Positions 18,619 through 27,736 of a stretch of DNA of 64,000 nucleotides are shown here, piece by piece. Position 1 is the stretch's first letter. Every line of letters starts with the position of its first letter. The position numbers and the translations under genes were made by a program. The notes below the pieces were generated by a model. It was not told the DNA's origin. It ran no database searches and saw only the letters and a list, made by a program, of their open reading frames with translations. The stretch spans positions 372,001-436,000 of the forward strand of contig DKQK01000040.1 in assembly GCA_002471665.1 (NCBI GenBank), read 5' to 3'. Source of the stretch: Gammaproteobacteria bacterium UBA7310. Its GTDB lineage: Bacteria > Pseudomonadota > Gammaproteobacteria > Pseudomonadales > Ketobacteraceae.

Positions 18619-19596
18619 ATGATGGCCAGGATTGGAGTTTGGATGTTGTGCTGCTTGGGACTTGTGCCCGCCCACGACAGTTTGGCGCACCCGGTGGAAC
18701 CCTGTCTTGCCCGATTAAGCCAGTTGTCGGTCACCCTCAAGGACTGCGAACTGCACCAGGTGGAAGAAGGGCAGTGTGGTTCGTCCCGGGCGCGCCTGGA
18801 TGCCCAGATTGCCCTGTGCAAACAGCAGCAGTTCACGGATCAGGCGATCAACAGGGGTATCGATTATGGTTATGCCTCTTTGGAGGGGGATGTTGGTCAG
18901 AGCCCCTATCGGCGGCAGGTGCGCAAGCAGCAGTGGGAAAATAGCTTGATGAAGCCGAATCTGATCCGTTTTGGCCGCCTGTTTCCGGACGCGCTTCACG
19001 TTCATGAGAGCCTGATGGAACGTTTTAACACCCAAGCCTGTCCCAAACAGTACGCGGGTAAGAGTGACCGTTATGTCTACTTTGACGTCGTAACGTTAAC
19101 CCAGTACCCAACGTCCTACGATGAACTGGCACCTGAGAAGTATGTTTACCATTTCTTTGCCCCGGAGAAAAAGGGTGTTTGTTATGCCCCGGACGCAGGG
19201 CCCGCAGCGGTGGATGCTTCTGCTGCCGGGCCTAGAGTTGTGAATATTCCCGGATATTTCCTGGCTGAACTGGAAGCCGCCGACCGGGTAAAAGTGGTAC
19301 GCTGTGCGTCCGGTGATTGTGCCGCTGAAAAAACCGCATTGGCGGATCTGTACGATCAATACAGTCAGCAGTACCGGCATCATCGTCAATTGTTGATTTG
19401 CTCGGATATCGAGCAGAGAAACGATAGCCGACGAGCCATAAAGGGTGTTAAGCAATCAAAGGTCAAGCTGCCGGACTACTGCCCGGCGCAGGAAATCCAG
19501 GTGCAGGCCCTAAACGCCAGGGGGTTGCTGCAACAGTTGGAACAGCGCCTGTTTCAGGACGTAACGTTCCGTATAGAAACTGCAAATTCGGAATAA
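18619..19596 (+). CDS. Exported cysteine-rich protein of unknown function
   Basis: I do not recognise this family. The ATG at 18619 has AGGTG 7 bases upstream and yields 325 residues starting with a clear signal peptide (MMARIGVWMLCCLGL..., likely cleavage after DSLA). The reading frame is open from a GTG at 18544, but that start would bury the signal. The mature part has 10 cysteines, an even number that suits periplasmic disulfides, and no further membrane segment. It stands alone between galE (divergent) and gspE (same strand, 123 bases downstream). A link to type II secretion is only positional. Confidence 0.65.
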   Translation: MMARIGVWMLCCLGLVPAHDSLAHPVEPCLARLSQLSVTLKDCELHQVEEGQCGSSRARLDAQIALCKQQQFTDQAINRGIDYGYASLEGDVGQSPYRRQVRKQQWENSLMKPNLIRFGRLFPDALHVHESLMERFNTQACPKQYAGKSDRYVYFDVVTLTQYPTSYDELAPEKYVYHFFAPEKKGVCYAPDAGPAAVDASAAGPRVVNIPGYFLAELEAADRVKVVRCASGDCAAEKTALADLYDQYSQQYRHHRQLLICSDIEQRNDSRRAIKGVKQSKVKLPDYCPAQEIQVQALNARGLLQQLEQRLFQDVTFRIETANSE

Positions 19597-19719
19597 TATT
19601 AGATGCTTACCGCCGATTGATAAAAGTGTTGCGGAAGGGCATCATAGATCTTTATTTCCAATTAATCAGAATGACACCCCAGGGAATGGGTAAAAGTAAG
19701 GTTTCGGAGAAAGCTAGCC

Positions 19720-21237
19720 ATGACAGACGCATTACCTGTGGCCGATAACGATAATTATGAAGCGCCCAGCCGCAAGCGGTTGCCCTTTTCATTCGCAAAG
19801 CGACATGGTGTTGTCATCGAGGAAATCGGCGACGTGGATGCCATGGTGGCCTATAAAGCGGGCGTGACGCCGGCCACCATTGTCGAGATCAGACGTTTTC
19901 TGGGTATGCCGATACAGTTTAACGAAGTGAACGAGGGTGAGTTCGAACGCAGACTCTCGAAGGCCTATGAGAACAACTCCAGTGAAGCCATGCAAATGGT
20001 TGAGGGGCTGGGGGATGAGCTGGATCTTGCCAGCCTGGCGGATTCCGTTACCGAAACCGAAGACTTGATGGAGCAGGAGGACGACGCTCCCATCATCCGG
20101 CTGATCAACGCATTGCTGACGGAAGCGGTCAAGGTCAATGCGTCGGATATTCATATTGAGACCTTTGAGAAACGATTGGTGGTGCGCTTTCGCGTGGATG
20201 GTGTTCTGCGTGAGGTGGTGCAACCCAAGCGCCAGTTGGCGCCCCTGTTGGTGTCCCGTATCAAAGTCATGGCGAAACTGGACATTGCCGAAAAGCGGGT
20301 GCCCCAGGACGGACGTATCTCCATACGCGTGGGTGGCCGGGAGATCGACGTGCGGGTATCCACCATGCCCAGTAACGCCGGCGAGCGGGTGGTACTGCGA
20401 CTGTTGGACAAACAGGCGGGGCGCCTGGATTTGACCCATTTGGGCATGGCCGCCGATGACCTGAAACGCATGACCGGCATCATTACCAAACCACACGGCA
20501 TCATTCTGGTGACCGGCCCCACCGGGTCCGGTAAAACCACCACATTGTATGCCGCGCTTACGCAGCTCAATGACGCCACCCGCAACATCCTGACGGTGGA
20601 AGATCCCATAGAATACCAGTTGGAAGGCATCGGCCAGACCCAGGTGAATACCAAGGTGGAAATGACCTTTGCCCGCGGCCTGCGCGCCATGTTGCGTCAG
20701 GATCCGGACGTGGTGATGGTGGGTGAGATTCGAGACCTGGAGACGGCAGAAATCGCGGTGCAGGCCAGTTTGACGGGTCACCTGGTGTTATCCACCTTGC
20801 ACACTAATACGGCCATCGGTGCCGTGACCCGATTGCAGGATATGGGAATTGAACCCTTTTTGATCTCGTCTGCGTTGCTGGGTTTACTGGCCCAGCGGCT
20901 GGTGCGGGTATTGTGCCCCCACTGCAAAGAGAGCTATGCGCCGGATGCCGGTGAGTGTGAGCTGATGGGCTTCGATCCCGCCAGCGCCCCCCACATACAT
21001 CGGGCGGTGGGATGCGATGAATGCAATCATCTGGGTTACGCCGGACGTACCGGTATCTACGAGTTGGTGGTGGTGGATGACGAGCTGCGTACCTTGATAC
21101 ACAACAATGCCAGCGAACAGGAAATGACCAAACATGCCCGCCGTTATGGCTCCGGCATTCGGGAAGATGGGCGGCGTAAGATCATGGAAGGGGTCACCAC
21201 CATCGAAGAAGTCCTGCGGGTGACCAGAGAGGGCTAA
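19720..21237 (+). CDS. gspE: Type II secretion ATPase GspE
   Basis: 505 residues. An N-terminal GspL-binding region is followed by the secretion ATPase core with Walker A GPTGSGKT (266-273), Asp box and Walker B (RQDPDVVMVGEIRD), and His box (TGHLVLSTLHTN). A C-terminal zinc module has two Cys pairs (CPHC and CDEC), which separates it from PilT-type ATPases. It powers pseudopilus assembly at the inner membrane. It is the first gene of gspEFGHIJKLM-A-B, with an upstream GGAGAA ribosome-binding site. Confidence 0.96.
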   Translation: MTDALPVADNDNYEAPSRKRLPFSFAKRHGVVIEEIGDVDAMVAYKAGVTPATIVEIRRFLGMPIQFNEVNEGEFERRLSKAYENNSSEAMQMVEGLGDELDLASLADSVTETEDLMEQEDDAPIIRLINALLTEAVKVNASDIHIETFEKRLVVRFRVDGVLREVVQPKRQLAPLLVSRIKVMAKLDIAEKRVPQDGRISIRVGGREIDVRVSTMPSNAGERVVLRLLDKQAGRLDLTHLGMAADDLKRMTGIITKPHGIILVTGPTGSGKTTTLYAALTQLNDATRNILTVEDPIEYQLEGIGQTQVNTKVEMTFARGLRAMLRQDPDVVMVGEIRDLETAEIAVQASLTGHLVLSTLHTNTAIGAVTRLQDMGIEPFLISSALLGLLAQRLVRVLCPHCKESYAPDAGECELMGFDPASAPHIHRAVGCDECNHLGYAGRTGIYELVVVDDELRTLIHNNASEQEMTKHARRYGSGIREDGRRKIMEGVTTIEEVLRVTREG

Positions 21238-21240
21238 TTC

Positions 21241-22461
21241 GTGCCGGCATTTGAGTACGTTGTTCTAGACGAGCGTGGCAAGCAGAAAAAGGGAGTACTG
21301 GAAGGTGATAGCGCCCGCCAGGTACGCCAGCAGCTGAAAGAGAAGGGCATGGTGCCCCTGTCGGTGGAAACCACCAGCCAAAAATCCGATAAACAGGACA
21401 GCAACAAGTTTCAGTTTGCCAAGGGTTCCATCAGTGCAGGTGATCTGGCCATCATCACCCGGCAGATGGCAACATTGCTGCAGGCCGGGTTGCCGCTGGA
21501 AGAAGCCCTGAAGGCGGTTTCCCGGCAACAGGAGAAGGCCAGTAACAAGAGCATGATGCTGGCCATTCGCGCCAAGGTGGTGGAAGGGCATACTTTGGCG
21601 GGCAGTTTGAATGAGTTTCCCCGCTCCTTTCCCGAGTTGTATCGGGCGACGGTGGCGGCAGGTGAGCATTCAGGGCATCTGGATCTGGTGCTGGAACAGT
21701 TGGCGGACTACACCGAAGCTCGCTATCGCACCAAGAAGAAGGTGCAGGGTGCCATGATCTATCCTCTGGTACTCACCAGTTTTGCCTTCCTTATAGTGGC
21801 GGGCATGCTCACCTTCGTGGTGCCGAAAATCGTCTCGGTGTTTGAAGACTCCGGGCAGGAACTTCCCGTGCTTACCAGAATCCTAATAGGAGCCAGCGAG
21901 CTGCTGCAAAGCTGGTGGTGGCTATTGATCGTGCTGATGGTCGCTGCTGTGTTCGGGTTTAAGCGTGCCCTTAAGAACGAGGCTTTTCGGTTCCGGTTTC
22001 ATGCCTGGTTGTTAAAGGCGCCTCTGCTTGGCAAAATCACCCGAGGGCTGGATGCCTCCCGCGTGGCCAGTACGCTGAGTATTCTGTCCAAAAGTGGTGT
22101 GCCGTTGGTGGATGCCATGAAAATTTCAGGTCAGGTGGCCGGTAACGTCTGTATTCGGGAATCCGTCACCCTGGGGGCGGATAAGCTGAAAGAAGGCAGC
22201 TCGCTGTTTGCTGCTCTGGATGGCTCTGGTTATTTTCCGCCCATGATGATGCAGATGATCGCCAGCGGTGAGCGCAGCGGCGAGCTGGATTCCATGCTGG
22301 CGCGGGCGGCCACAAACCAGGAACGGGAGCTGGAAGATCTGATCGATACCATCGTCGCGCTGTTTGAACCGCTGATGCTGGTGGTGATGGGTGGCGTGGT
22401 CATGATCATTGTACTCTCGATTATGATGCCAATACTGAGTATGAACTCATTGGTTGGCTAA
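21241..22461 (+). CDS. gspF: Type II secretion inner-membrane platform protein GspF
   Basis: 406 residues with two tandem T2SSF domains and three transmembrane segments (near 170-195, 220-245 and 375-400). It begins with the typical PAFEYVVLDERGK N-terminus read from a GTG start 3 bases after gspE. It anchors GspE and the pseudopilus machinery in the inner membrane. Confidence 0.95.
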   Translation: MPAFEYVVLDERGKQKKGVLEGDSARQVRQQLKEKGMVPLSVETTSQKSDKQDSNKFQFAKGSISAGDLAIITRQMATLLQAGLPLEEALKAVSRQQEKASNKSMMLAIRAKVVEGHTLAGSLNEFPRSFPELYRATVAAGEHSGHLDLVLEQLADYTEARYRTKKKVQGAMIYPLVLTSFAFLIVAGMLTFVVPKIVSVFEDSGQELPVLTRILIGASELLQSWWWLLIVLMVAAVFGFKRALKNEAFRFRFHAWLLKAPLLGKITRGLDASRVASTLSILSKSGVPLVDAMKISGQVAGNVCIRESVTLGADKLKEGSSLFAALDGSGYFPPMMMQMIASGERSGELDSMLARAATNQERELEDLIDTIVALFEPLMLVVMGGVVMIIVLSIMMPILSMNSLVG

Positions 22462-22496
22462 CCATTGGATTAAATAACAAAGGTAGTTCTTTTAAT

Positions 22497-22937
22497 ATGA
22501 AGCCTATTAACTATACATCGATCACCTCCGTACAACGGGGTTTTACCCTGATCGAAGTCATGATTGTGGTGGCCATACTGGGTGTGCTGGCAACGCTGGT
22601 GGTGGTCAACATCGGTGGTGCTCAGGATACTGCCAATATCAATGCCACCAAAAGCAACCTGCAGGCAGTTTCCCAGGCTCTGGATCTGTACAAGCTGGAT
22701 AACTATCGCTATCCCACAACCGATCAGGGTTTACAGGCGTTGGTTGAAAAACCGGATAATGCCCGTAACTGGCCTTCCGGCGGTTATTTGAAAAAAATGC
22801 CGGCTGACGGTTGGGACAATGAATTCGTTTACCTGAGCCCCGGCACCGATGGGCCCTATGATCTGTTTTCGCTTGGCCAGGATGGTGCTGAGGGTGGCGA
22901 AGGTCCGGCTGCGGACATTTCCGTCAACGATCTCTAA
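22497..22937 (+). CDS. gspG: Major pseudopilin GspG
   Basis: 146 residues. The prepilin cleavage and methylation motif RGFTLIEVMIV is followed by a hydrophobic helix. The globular part carries the LDLYKLDNYRYPTTDQGLQALVE hallmark and a C-terminal calcium-loop region with DLFSLGQDG and GGEG. It is the main subunit of the type II pseudopilus and is processed by a prepilin peptidase not encoded here. Confidence 0.96.
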   Translation: MKPINYTSITSVQRGFTLIEVMIVVAILGVLATLVVVNIGGAQDTANINATKSNLQAVSQALDLYKLDNYRYPTTDQGLQALVEKPDNARNWPSGGYLKKMPADGWDNEFVYLSPGTDGPYDLFSLGQDGAEGGEGPAADISVNDL

Positions 22938-22942
22938 GGCAC

Positions 22943-23647
22943 ATGAAATCCACTGCTAACCACCACCAGGGTTTCACGCTCATCGAAATCATGGTGGTGG
23001 TAACCATCATCGGCATCATGACCGGCGTTATCGCCATCAACGTGGTCAACCAGGATCCCCAGAAGGAACTGAATAAGGAAGCACAGCGCTTCCTTGCCCT
23101 GATTGAAATGGCCCAGGAAGAAGCGCTCTTCAGTCAGGAGGAAATCGGCATCATCGTCACCGAGCAGGGCTACAAATTTGCCCGCTGGTCGGTTCCAGAT
23201 AACACACAGTCTGCGCTCACCGAAACCGAAATGGATATTATAGAAGGGGACTCAGCGGATGCCTCCAAATCGTCCGCCATGTCTGCCGCCCTGGGCAACA
23301 GTGAAAGCACACCCGACCCCAGCTGGAATCTGATCGCCAACGAGCAGGCATTTCGGGAGTACGAACTGCCGGAAGAATATGAGTTGGTGTTAACCGTGGA
23401 TCATGAGCAGATTGACCTTGACGGGGGAGTGGATCAAAAGGAGAAAGAGAAAGCCAAGCAAGCCTCTAAAATTCTCGAAGAAGAGGAAGAAGAACTGAAG
23501 CCGTCCATATTCGTGCTGTCCAGTGGTGAATTGTCGCCATTCGTTTTGGAGATGATATTGCGGGATGACAGCGATGTGATGGCCAAGGTTTCCGGCAATG
23601 AGGTGGGTAAAGTATGGATGGGTGAAGAAGATGATCAGCAAGACTGA
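22943..23647 (+). CDS. gspH: Minor pseudopilin GspH, enlarged
   Basis: 234 residues with the prepilin motif QGFTLIEIMVV. Position and the N-terminal helix identify it as GspH. It is longer than the usual ~150-200 residues because of two hydrophilic insertions: about 96-123 (acidic, Ser/Ala-rich) and about 161-186 (alternating Lys/Glu, with a run of seven Glu broken from EEEEE by one residue class only). The gene overlaps gspI by 17 bases. Assignment is good; the role of the insertions is unknown. Confidence 0.87.
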   Translation: MKSTANHHQGFTLIEIMVVVTIIGIMTGVIAINVVNQDPQKELNKEAQRFLALIEMAQEEALFSQEEIGIIVTEQGYKFARWSVPDNTQSALTETEMDIIEGDSADASKSSAMSAALGNSESTPDPSWNLIANEQAFREYELPEEYELVLTVDHEQIDLDGGVDQKEKEKAKQASKILEEEEEELKPSIFVLSSGELSPFVLEMILRDDSDVMAKVSGNEVGKVWMGEEDDQQD

Positions 23648-24017
23648 ATCCACGGGCTTTACCCTGATTGAGGTGATGATTGCCCTGGCGATTTTTGCGG
23701 TGGCAGTTGCGTCATTGAGTACGGCCATGCATGGCAACGTCCGAAACGCCAATTACCTGAAGGAAAAAACCATCGCCAACTGGATAGCCAACAATAAGCT
23801 GGTTGAGATTCACGCCGCCAATACCTATCCGCCGTTGCAGGATCGCAGCGACAAGATCGAATACGCTGGCACTGAATGGGTGGTGAATACCAAGGTGCAG
23901 AAAGCGCAGACCAAAATGCCTATTCGTATCGTGGAAGTCAGTGTGGGCATTGAAAATGCCGATGATGAAGTTGATTACTTTTCTACCTTAACGGCCATCG
24001 TCTCGGATACCCAATGA
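23631..24017 (+). CDS. gspI: Minor pseudopilin GspI
   Basis: 128 residues with prepilin motif TGFTLIEVMIALAIFAVA and the T2SSI-type globular segment (ANWIANNKLVE). The ATG at 23631 with GAAGAAG upstream is chosen over an upstream in-frame ATG at 23598, because it places the cleavage site close to the N-terminus. It overlaps gspH by 17 bases and gspJ by 4 bases. It initiates the pseudopilus tip with GspJ and GspK. Confidence 0.92.
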   Translation: MISKTESTGFTLIEVMIALAIFAVAVASLSTAMHGNVRNANYLKEKTIANWIANNKLVEIHAANTYPPLQDRSDKIEYAGTEWVVNTKVQKAQTKMPIRIVEVSVGIENADDEVDYFSTLTAIVSDTQ

Positions 24018-24739
24018 AGATTACCTCTACGCAACAGGGCTTGACCCTCATTGAACTGCTGATTGCCATGGCGATCTTTGCGGTGATGACCGCCAGCATG
24101 TTCGTTGCGTTTGACAGTTTTCAGAAGGGTAAACAGGTCACCGAAGCCAGTGCCGAGCGGCTTAAGCATTATCAATTGGCGTTTAACATTCTGGCCCGGG
24201 ATTTTCAGCAAATGATTCCACGTACCGTGCGGGATGAATTCGGTTCGGAAACCCCGCTCTATGCCGTGCGTTCCGAGGTGGGCAGCGATATAGAGTTTAC
24301 CCGGGCCGGCTGGAATCGCTCGCCGTTTTCCAAGGTAAAACGGGCGGAACTGCAGCGGGTGGCCTACTACCTGGAAGAAAATAAGCTGATGCGGGGTAGC
24401 TGGCGCGTACTGGATCGGGCCGAAGACACAACACCGGATCGAACCGAGCTGCTGGATGGGGTGGAAAACCTGTCTTTCGTGTTTTATTACCTGGATAAAC
24501 AGAAGGCCATGCAGTCGGTGGAAGTGTGGCCGCCCGATAGCTTTAAAACCGGTGGCAGTGGCAATGCTACATCCATTCCTGAGCGTGAATTCCTTCTGTT
24601 GCCCAAAATCGTGGAAATGAAGCTGACCACCGAGGATATGGGGGTTATTACCCGCAAATTTCTGATTGCCAATTGTTTTGTGGATGTGTATCACCCCAAT
24701 GACGATACTGCTCCGAAGGGAGGTGGTTGTGAATCCTAA
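24014..24739 (+). CDS. gspJ: Minor pseudopilin GspJ
   Basis: 241 residues with prepilin motif QGLTLIELLIAMAIFAVM and the conserved ARDFQQMIPR region. It is a tip-complex pseudopilin acting with GspI and GspK. It overlaps gspI by 4 bases (ATGA) and gspK by 11 bases, so the pseudopilin genes are translationally coupled. Confidence 0.92.
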   Translation: MKITSTQQGLTLIELLIAMAIFAVMTASMFVAFDSFQKGKQVTEASAERLKHYQLAFNILARDFQQMIPRTVRDEFGSETPLYAVRSEVGSDIEFTRAGWNRSPFSKVKRAELQRVAYYLEENKLMRGSWRVLDRAEDTTPDRTELLDGVENLSFVFYYLDKQKAMQSVEVWPPDSFKTGGSGNATSIPEREFLLLPKIVEMKLTTEDMGVITRKFLIANCFVDVYHPNDDTAPKGGGCES

Positions 24740-25835
24740 ACAGGGTGGCACGGTGCTGATCACGGTGGTGATGATGGTGGCCATCGCCGCCATCATCGTG
24801 ACGGACATGACCTATCGTCAGAAGCTCGATATTAAGCGCACTTCGGCCTTGCTGTCGCGGGATCAGGCGTTTCAATACCTGCTGGGTGCCGAGGAGCTGG
24901 CGAACCTGAGCCTGGTGCAGGATCTGAAAGAAGATAACGACAGGAACGAGCCGGCCTTCGTGGATACCCTGGGGGAGGATTGGGCCAAACCACCACAACC
25001 CTTTCCCGTGGCCGGAGGTTTTATTCAGGGGCGGATTATCGATCTGCAGTCGCGTTTCAACGTCAATTCCATTATGGCCTCCGACCCGACCATTGCAAAA
25101 AAGCAGCGTGAGCGGCTGCGCCGGCTGATGGATCTTGCAGGGTTGCCCAAGGACACGGAAAGCAATGTCACAACCCAGATGTTGTCCGAGCGCATCCTGG
25201 ACTGGATGGATCAGGATCAGGAGCCAACCGGCTTCGACGGGCAGGAGGATCTGGACTATCTGGGGCTGGAGCGCCCTTATCGAGCCGCCAATAGCATCAT
25301 GTGGGATATCAGCGAGCTGATGCTGATCGAGGGCTTTACCCCCAATGATATTGCCGCATTGGCGGATAGGATATGTTTCCTGCCACCGGATGTGGCTTTA
25401 AATGTGAATACCGCAGAACCGACTGTGCTGGATGCTTACGACCTGGGGTTGCCGGGGGCACAGATTAAGGAAGAACGTGAAAAGGATGGGCCGGCACGCC
25501 ATGCCAAAGGCTTTCTGGACCTGCAGGCATTCGATGATCTGATTGCGACCGCTGCCACTGTATCGGTGGGAAATGGCCAGAATAACGATGACGAAACCAA
25601 GATCGTGGACCCCAATGATCCCGAAAAAAAGAAACAACCCAACAACAAATCGATAGGTAACTTTTCAGTCAATAGCGAGTACTATTTACTGGAGGCCGAA
25701 GCCGTGATTAACCAGAAGCCGGTTTTAATGCGATCCATCCTGTACCGCCCAAGCTTGAAAGACGGCGCGGCAAACGGTGATGTCAAGATCAAAACCTTGT
25801 CCAGAAAACTGGAAGATCCGTTAAAACGAGTATAA
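24729..25835 (+). CDS. gspK: Minor pseudopilin GspK
   Basis: 368 residues. The start is taken as GTG at 24729 because AAGGGAGG (24716-24723) lies 5 bases upstream and the product then begins with the short QGGTVLITVVMMVAIAA prepilin segment. The large alpha domain with IIDLQSRFNVNS and DWMDQDQEP motifs is typical. It caps the pseudopilus. Confidence 0.92.
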   Translation: MNPKQGGTVLITVVMMVAIAAIIVTDMTYRQKLDIKRTSALLSRDQAFQYLLGAEELANLSLVQDLKEDNDRNEPAFVDTLGEDWAKPPQPFPVAGGFIQGRIIDLQSRFNVNSIMASDPTIAKKQRERLRRLMDLAGLPKDTESNVTTQMLSERILDWMDQDQEPTGFDGQEDLDYLGLERPYRAANSIMWDISELMLIEGFTPNDIAALADRICFLPPDVALNVNTAEPTVLDAYDLGLPGAQIKEEREKDGPARHAKGFLDLQAFDDLIATAATVSVGNGQNNDDETKIVDPNDPEKKKQPNNKSIGNFSVNSEYYLLEAEAVINQKPVLMRSILYRPSLKDGAANGDVKIKTLSRKLEDPLKRV

Positions 25836-25865
25836 TGATAAGAAAAGCACCTTAGGAAGGGGCCT

Positions 25866-27227
25866 GTGACTAGTAAAGTTTTTGTTCGTTTTATTAATGA
25901 AAAACAATGGGTTAGCCTTTGCTCGCAGTGTGGCGATGAAGGTCCTGTCGATGTGCCGGAAGATCTCTACGTAGAATGGTCCAGCGCTGAGCTGGACGGC
26001 AGGGTCTCCGATTCCCAGATTGTACCGTTCAGTGAGTTTGTGGATCAGCTCAACAACCGCTGGCATCACAGCTACCAGTACGGCATTACACTGCTGGTAT
26101 CCGGCGTCAACACCTTTACCGCCGAGGTGACCATTCCCTCCAAGCAGACCCGCCACATTGCCCAGGCCCTGCCGTATATGATTGAGGATCAGGTGGCTCA
26201 GGATGTGGCTCTGTTTCACCTGATCACCGGTGATCGCGCCCCTGATGGCGAGCTACCGGTGGTGGGCATTCCCCGGCAATTGGTGGAAGGTTCCCAGGCG
26301 CTGTTCAATCAATTCGATCTGCCGTTGGATTCCATTCTGCCCGATATGTTGTGCCTGCCACGGAAAGAGGGTGAATGGAGCCTGCTGTTTGATGGCCGCC
26401 ACCTGCTGATAAAGCGCTCTGAAGTAGACGGGTTGGCGATCGAAATGGATGCCGCCCCGGTGGTACTGGCCTCTGTCATGGAGCACTGGCAGGATCAGCC
26501 GCAGGTATTAAGGGTGCTGTTTTGCCAGGAACATTTGAATGAAAATCTGCAGAACTGGATCAAAACCCAGATCTCCGGACAGGTGGCGGACGCTGGCTTT
26601 GAGGTGGAATACGATGAGATCAACTCCAACGATTTTCAACTGATATGCGATCACGTACACAGCCATTTCGGCGCCAAAAAACCCCGCTTCGATTTCCTGC
26701 AGGGGCGCTATGCCAGTAGCGGTCGCCGCAAGCCGTCCGCCTTTAACTGGAAACCGTTGGCGGCCATGGTTGCTCTGTTTGTTGTCAGCTATACCGCATT
26801 TCTGTATACCCAGGCCTGGAAAATGAATCAGGAAGCGGCGTTGCTGGATCAGGAAACCAAAACGTTCTACAAACAGTTGTTTCCCCGTGACAAGCGCATT
26901 GTCGATGTTAAGCGCCAGATGCAGCAGCATATTGCGGAATTCGAAAGCGGAGCAGAAGGCCAAAGTTTTATGTCCCTGCTGGCGCTGGCCGGAGAGCAGA
27001 TCTACGATGCCAATCGCACCGACAATGATGCCATTTCCCCACGCCGGGTATCCTACGATGAAGGGCAGGGCGATTTGCGCCTGGATCTGCTGGTGAAGGA
27101 TTTTGGCAAACTGGAAGATTTCAAAACCAAATTGCAGCAGGCAGAGTTGGCTGTGGAAACAGCCTCCGCTGCGCGCGATAAAGATCGTGTCAAAGCCCGC
27201 CTGAAAATTCGGAGTGAACGATCATGA
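25866..27227 (+). CDS. gspL: Type II secretion protein GspL
   Basis: 453 residues. A cytoplasmic actin-like domain that binds GspE is followed by one transmembrane segment (about 295-312) and a periplasmic ferredoxin-like domain. The start is GTG at 25866 with GGAAGGGG upstream. It couples GspE to GspM and to the periplasmic part of the machine. The gene ends in a 4-base overlap with gspM. Confidence 0.9.
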   Translation: MTSKVFVRFINEKQWVSLCSQCGDEGPVDVPEDLYVEWSSAELDGRVSDSQIVPFSEFVDQLNNRWHHSYQYGITLLVSGVNTFTAEVTIPSKQTRHIAQALPYMIEDQVAQDVALFHLITGDRAPDGELPVVGIPRQLVEGSQALFNQFDLPLDSILPDMLCLPRKEGEWSLLFDGRHLLIKRSEVDGLAIEMDAAPVVLASVMEHWQDQPQVLRVLFCQEHLNENLQNWIKTQISGQVADAGFEVEYDEINSNDFQLICDHVHSHFGAKKPRFDFLQGRYASSGRRKPSAFNWKPLAAMVALFVVSYTAFLYTQAWKMNQEAALLDQETKTFYKQLFPRDKRIVDVKRQMQQHIAEFESGAEGQSFMSLLALAGEQIYDANRTDNDAISPRRVSYDEGQGDLRLDLLVKDFGKLEDFKTKLQQAELAVETASAARDKDRVKARLKIRSERS

Positions 27228-27736
27228 GTGATGCATTGCAGAATCTGCGAAACAGTCTTGATCCGGTACGCCGGCGCTACGACAGCCTGTCTGATTCAGA
27301 GCGCATGATCGTCAACGGGATTGGTGTGCTCATCTTGTTTGTGTTGGTTTTTTTGTTGTTGATTCTGCCCGCACAGCGCTCCGTGGATCAGGCAGCGATC
27401 ACGCTGCAAGGCAAACAAAACCTGATGGCGTGGATGAAAGACAACGAAGAGGTTGCACGCATGTCCGCGGTCGGCGGTTCCACTGCCAACCGTTCGGATC
27501 AACCCATACAGACCATCGTCACTTCTACCGCGCCGGCCATGGGCATCACGGTAAAACGTTTTGAACCGGAATCGGAAGATAAACTGCGTGTGTGGCTGGA
27601 GAAAGTGTCCTTTGACAAAACCATGCGTTGGTTGCACCAGATTGAAAGCCGGCACGGCATTCGAATTGTCAATGTATCCATTGATGCCGAGCGTGAAACC
27701 GGCTTGGTAACCGCAAAGCTGGTACTGCAAAAATAA
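27224..27736 (+). CDS. gspM: Type II secretion protein GspM
   Basis: 170 residues with a short cytoplasmic tail, one transmembrane helix (about 26-46) and a small periplasmic ferredoxin-like domain. It is the partner of GspL. Its stop codon is directly followed by the start codon of the gspA-like gene. Confidence 0.9.
   Translation: MSDALQNLRNSLDPVRRRYDSLSDSERMIVNGIGVLILFVLVFLLLILPAQRSVDQAAITLQGKQNLMAWMKDNEEVARMSAVGGSTANRSDQPIQTIVTSTAPAMGITVKRFEPESEDKLRVWLEKVSFDKTMRWLHQIESRHGIRIVNVSIDAERETGLVTAKLVLQK

Noticed and set aside
19789..20781. 330-codon open frame antisense to gspE
   Set aside because: Composition is His/Gln-rich and unlike a real protein; gspE is certain on the other strand.
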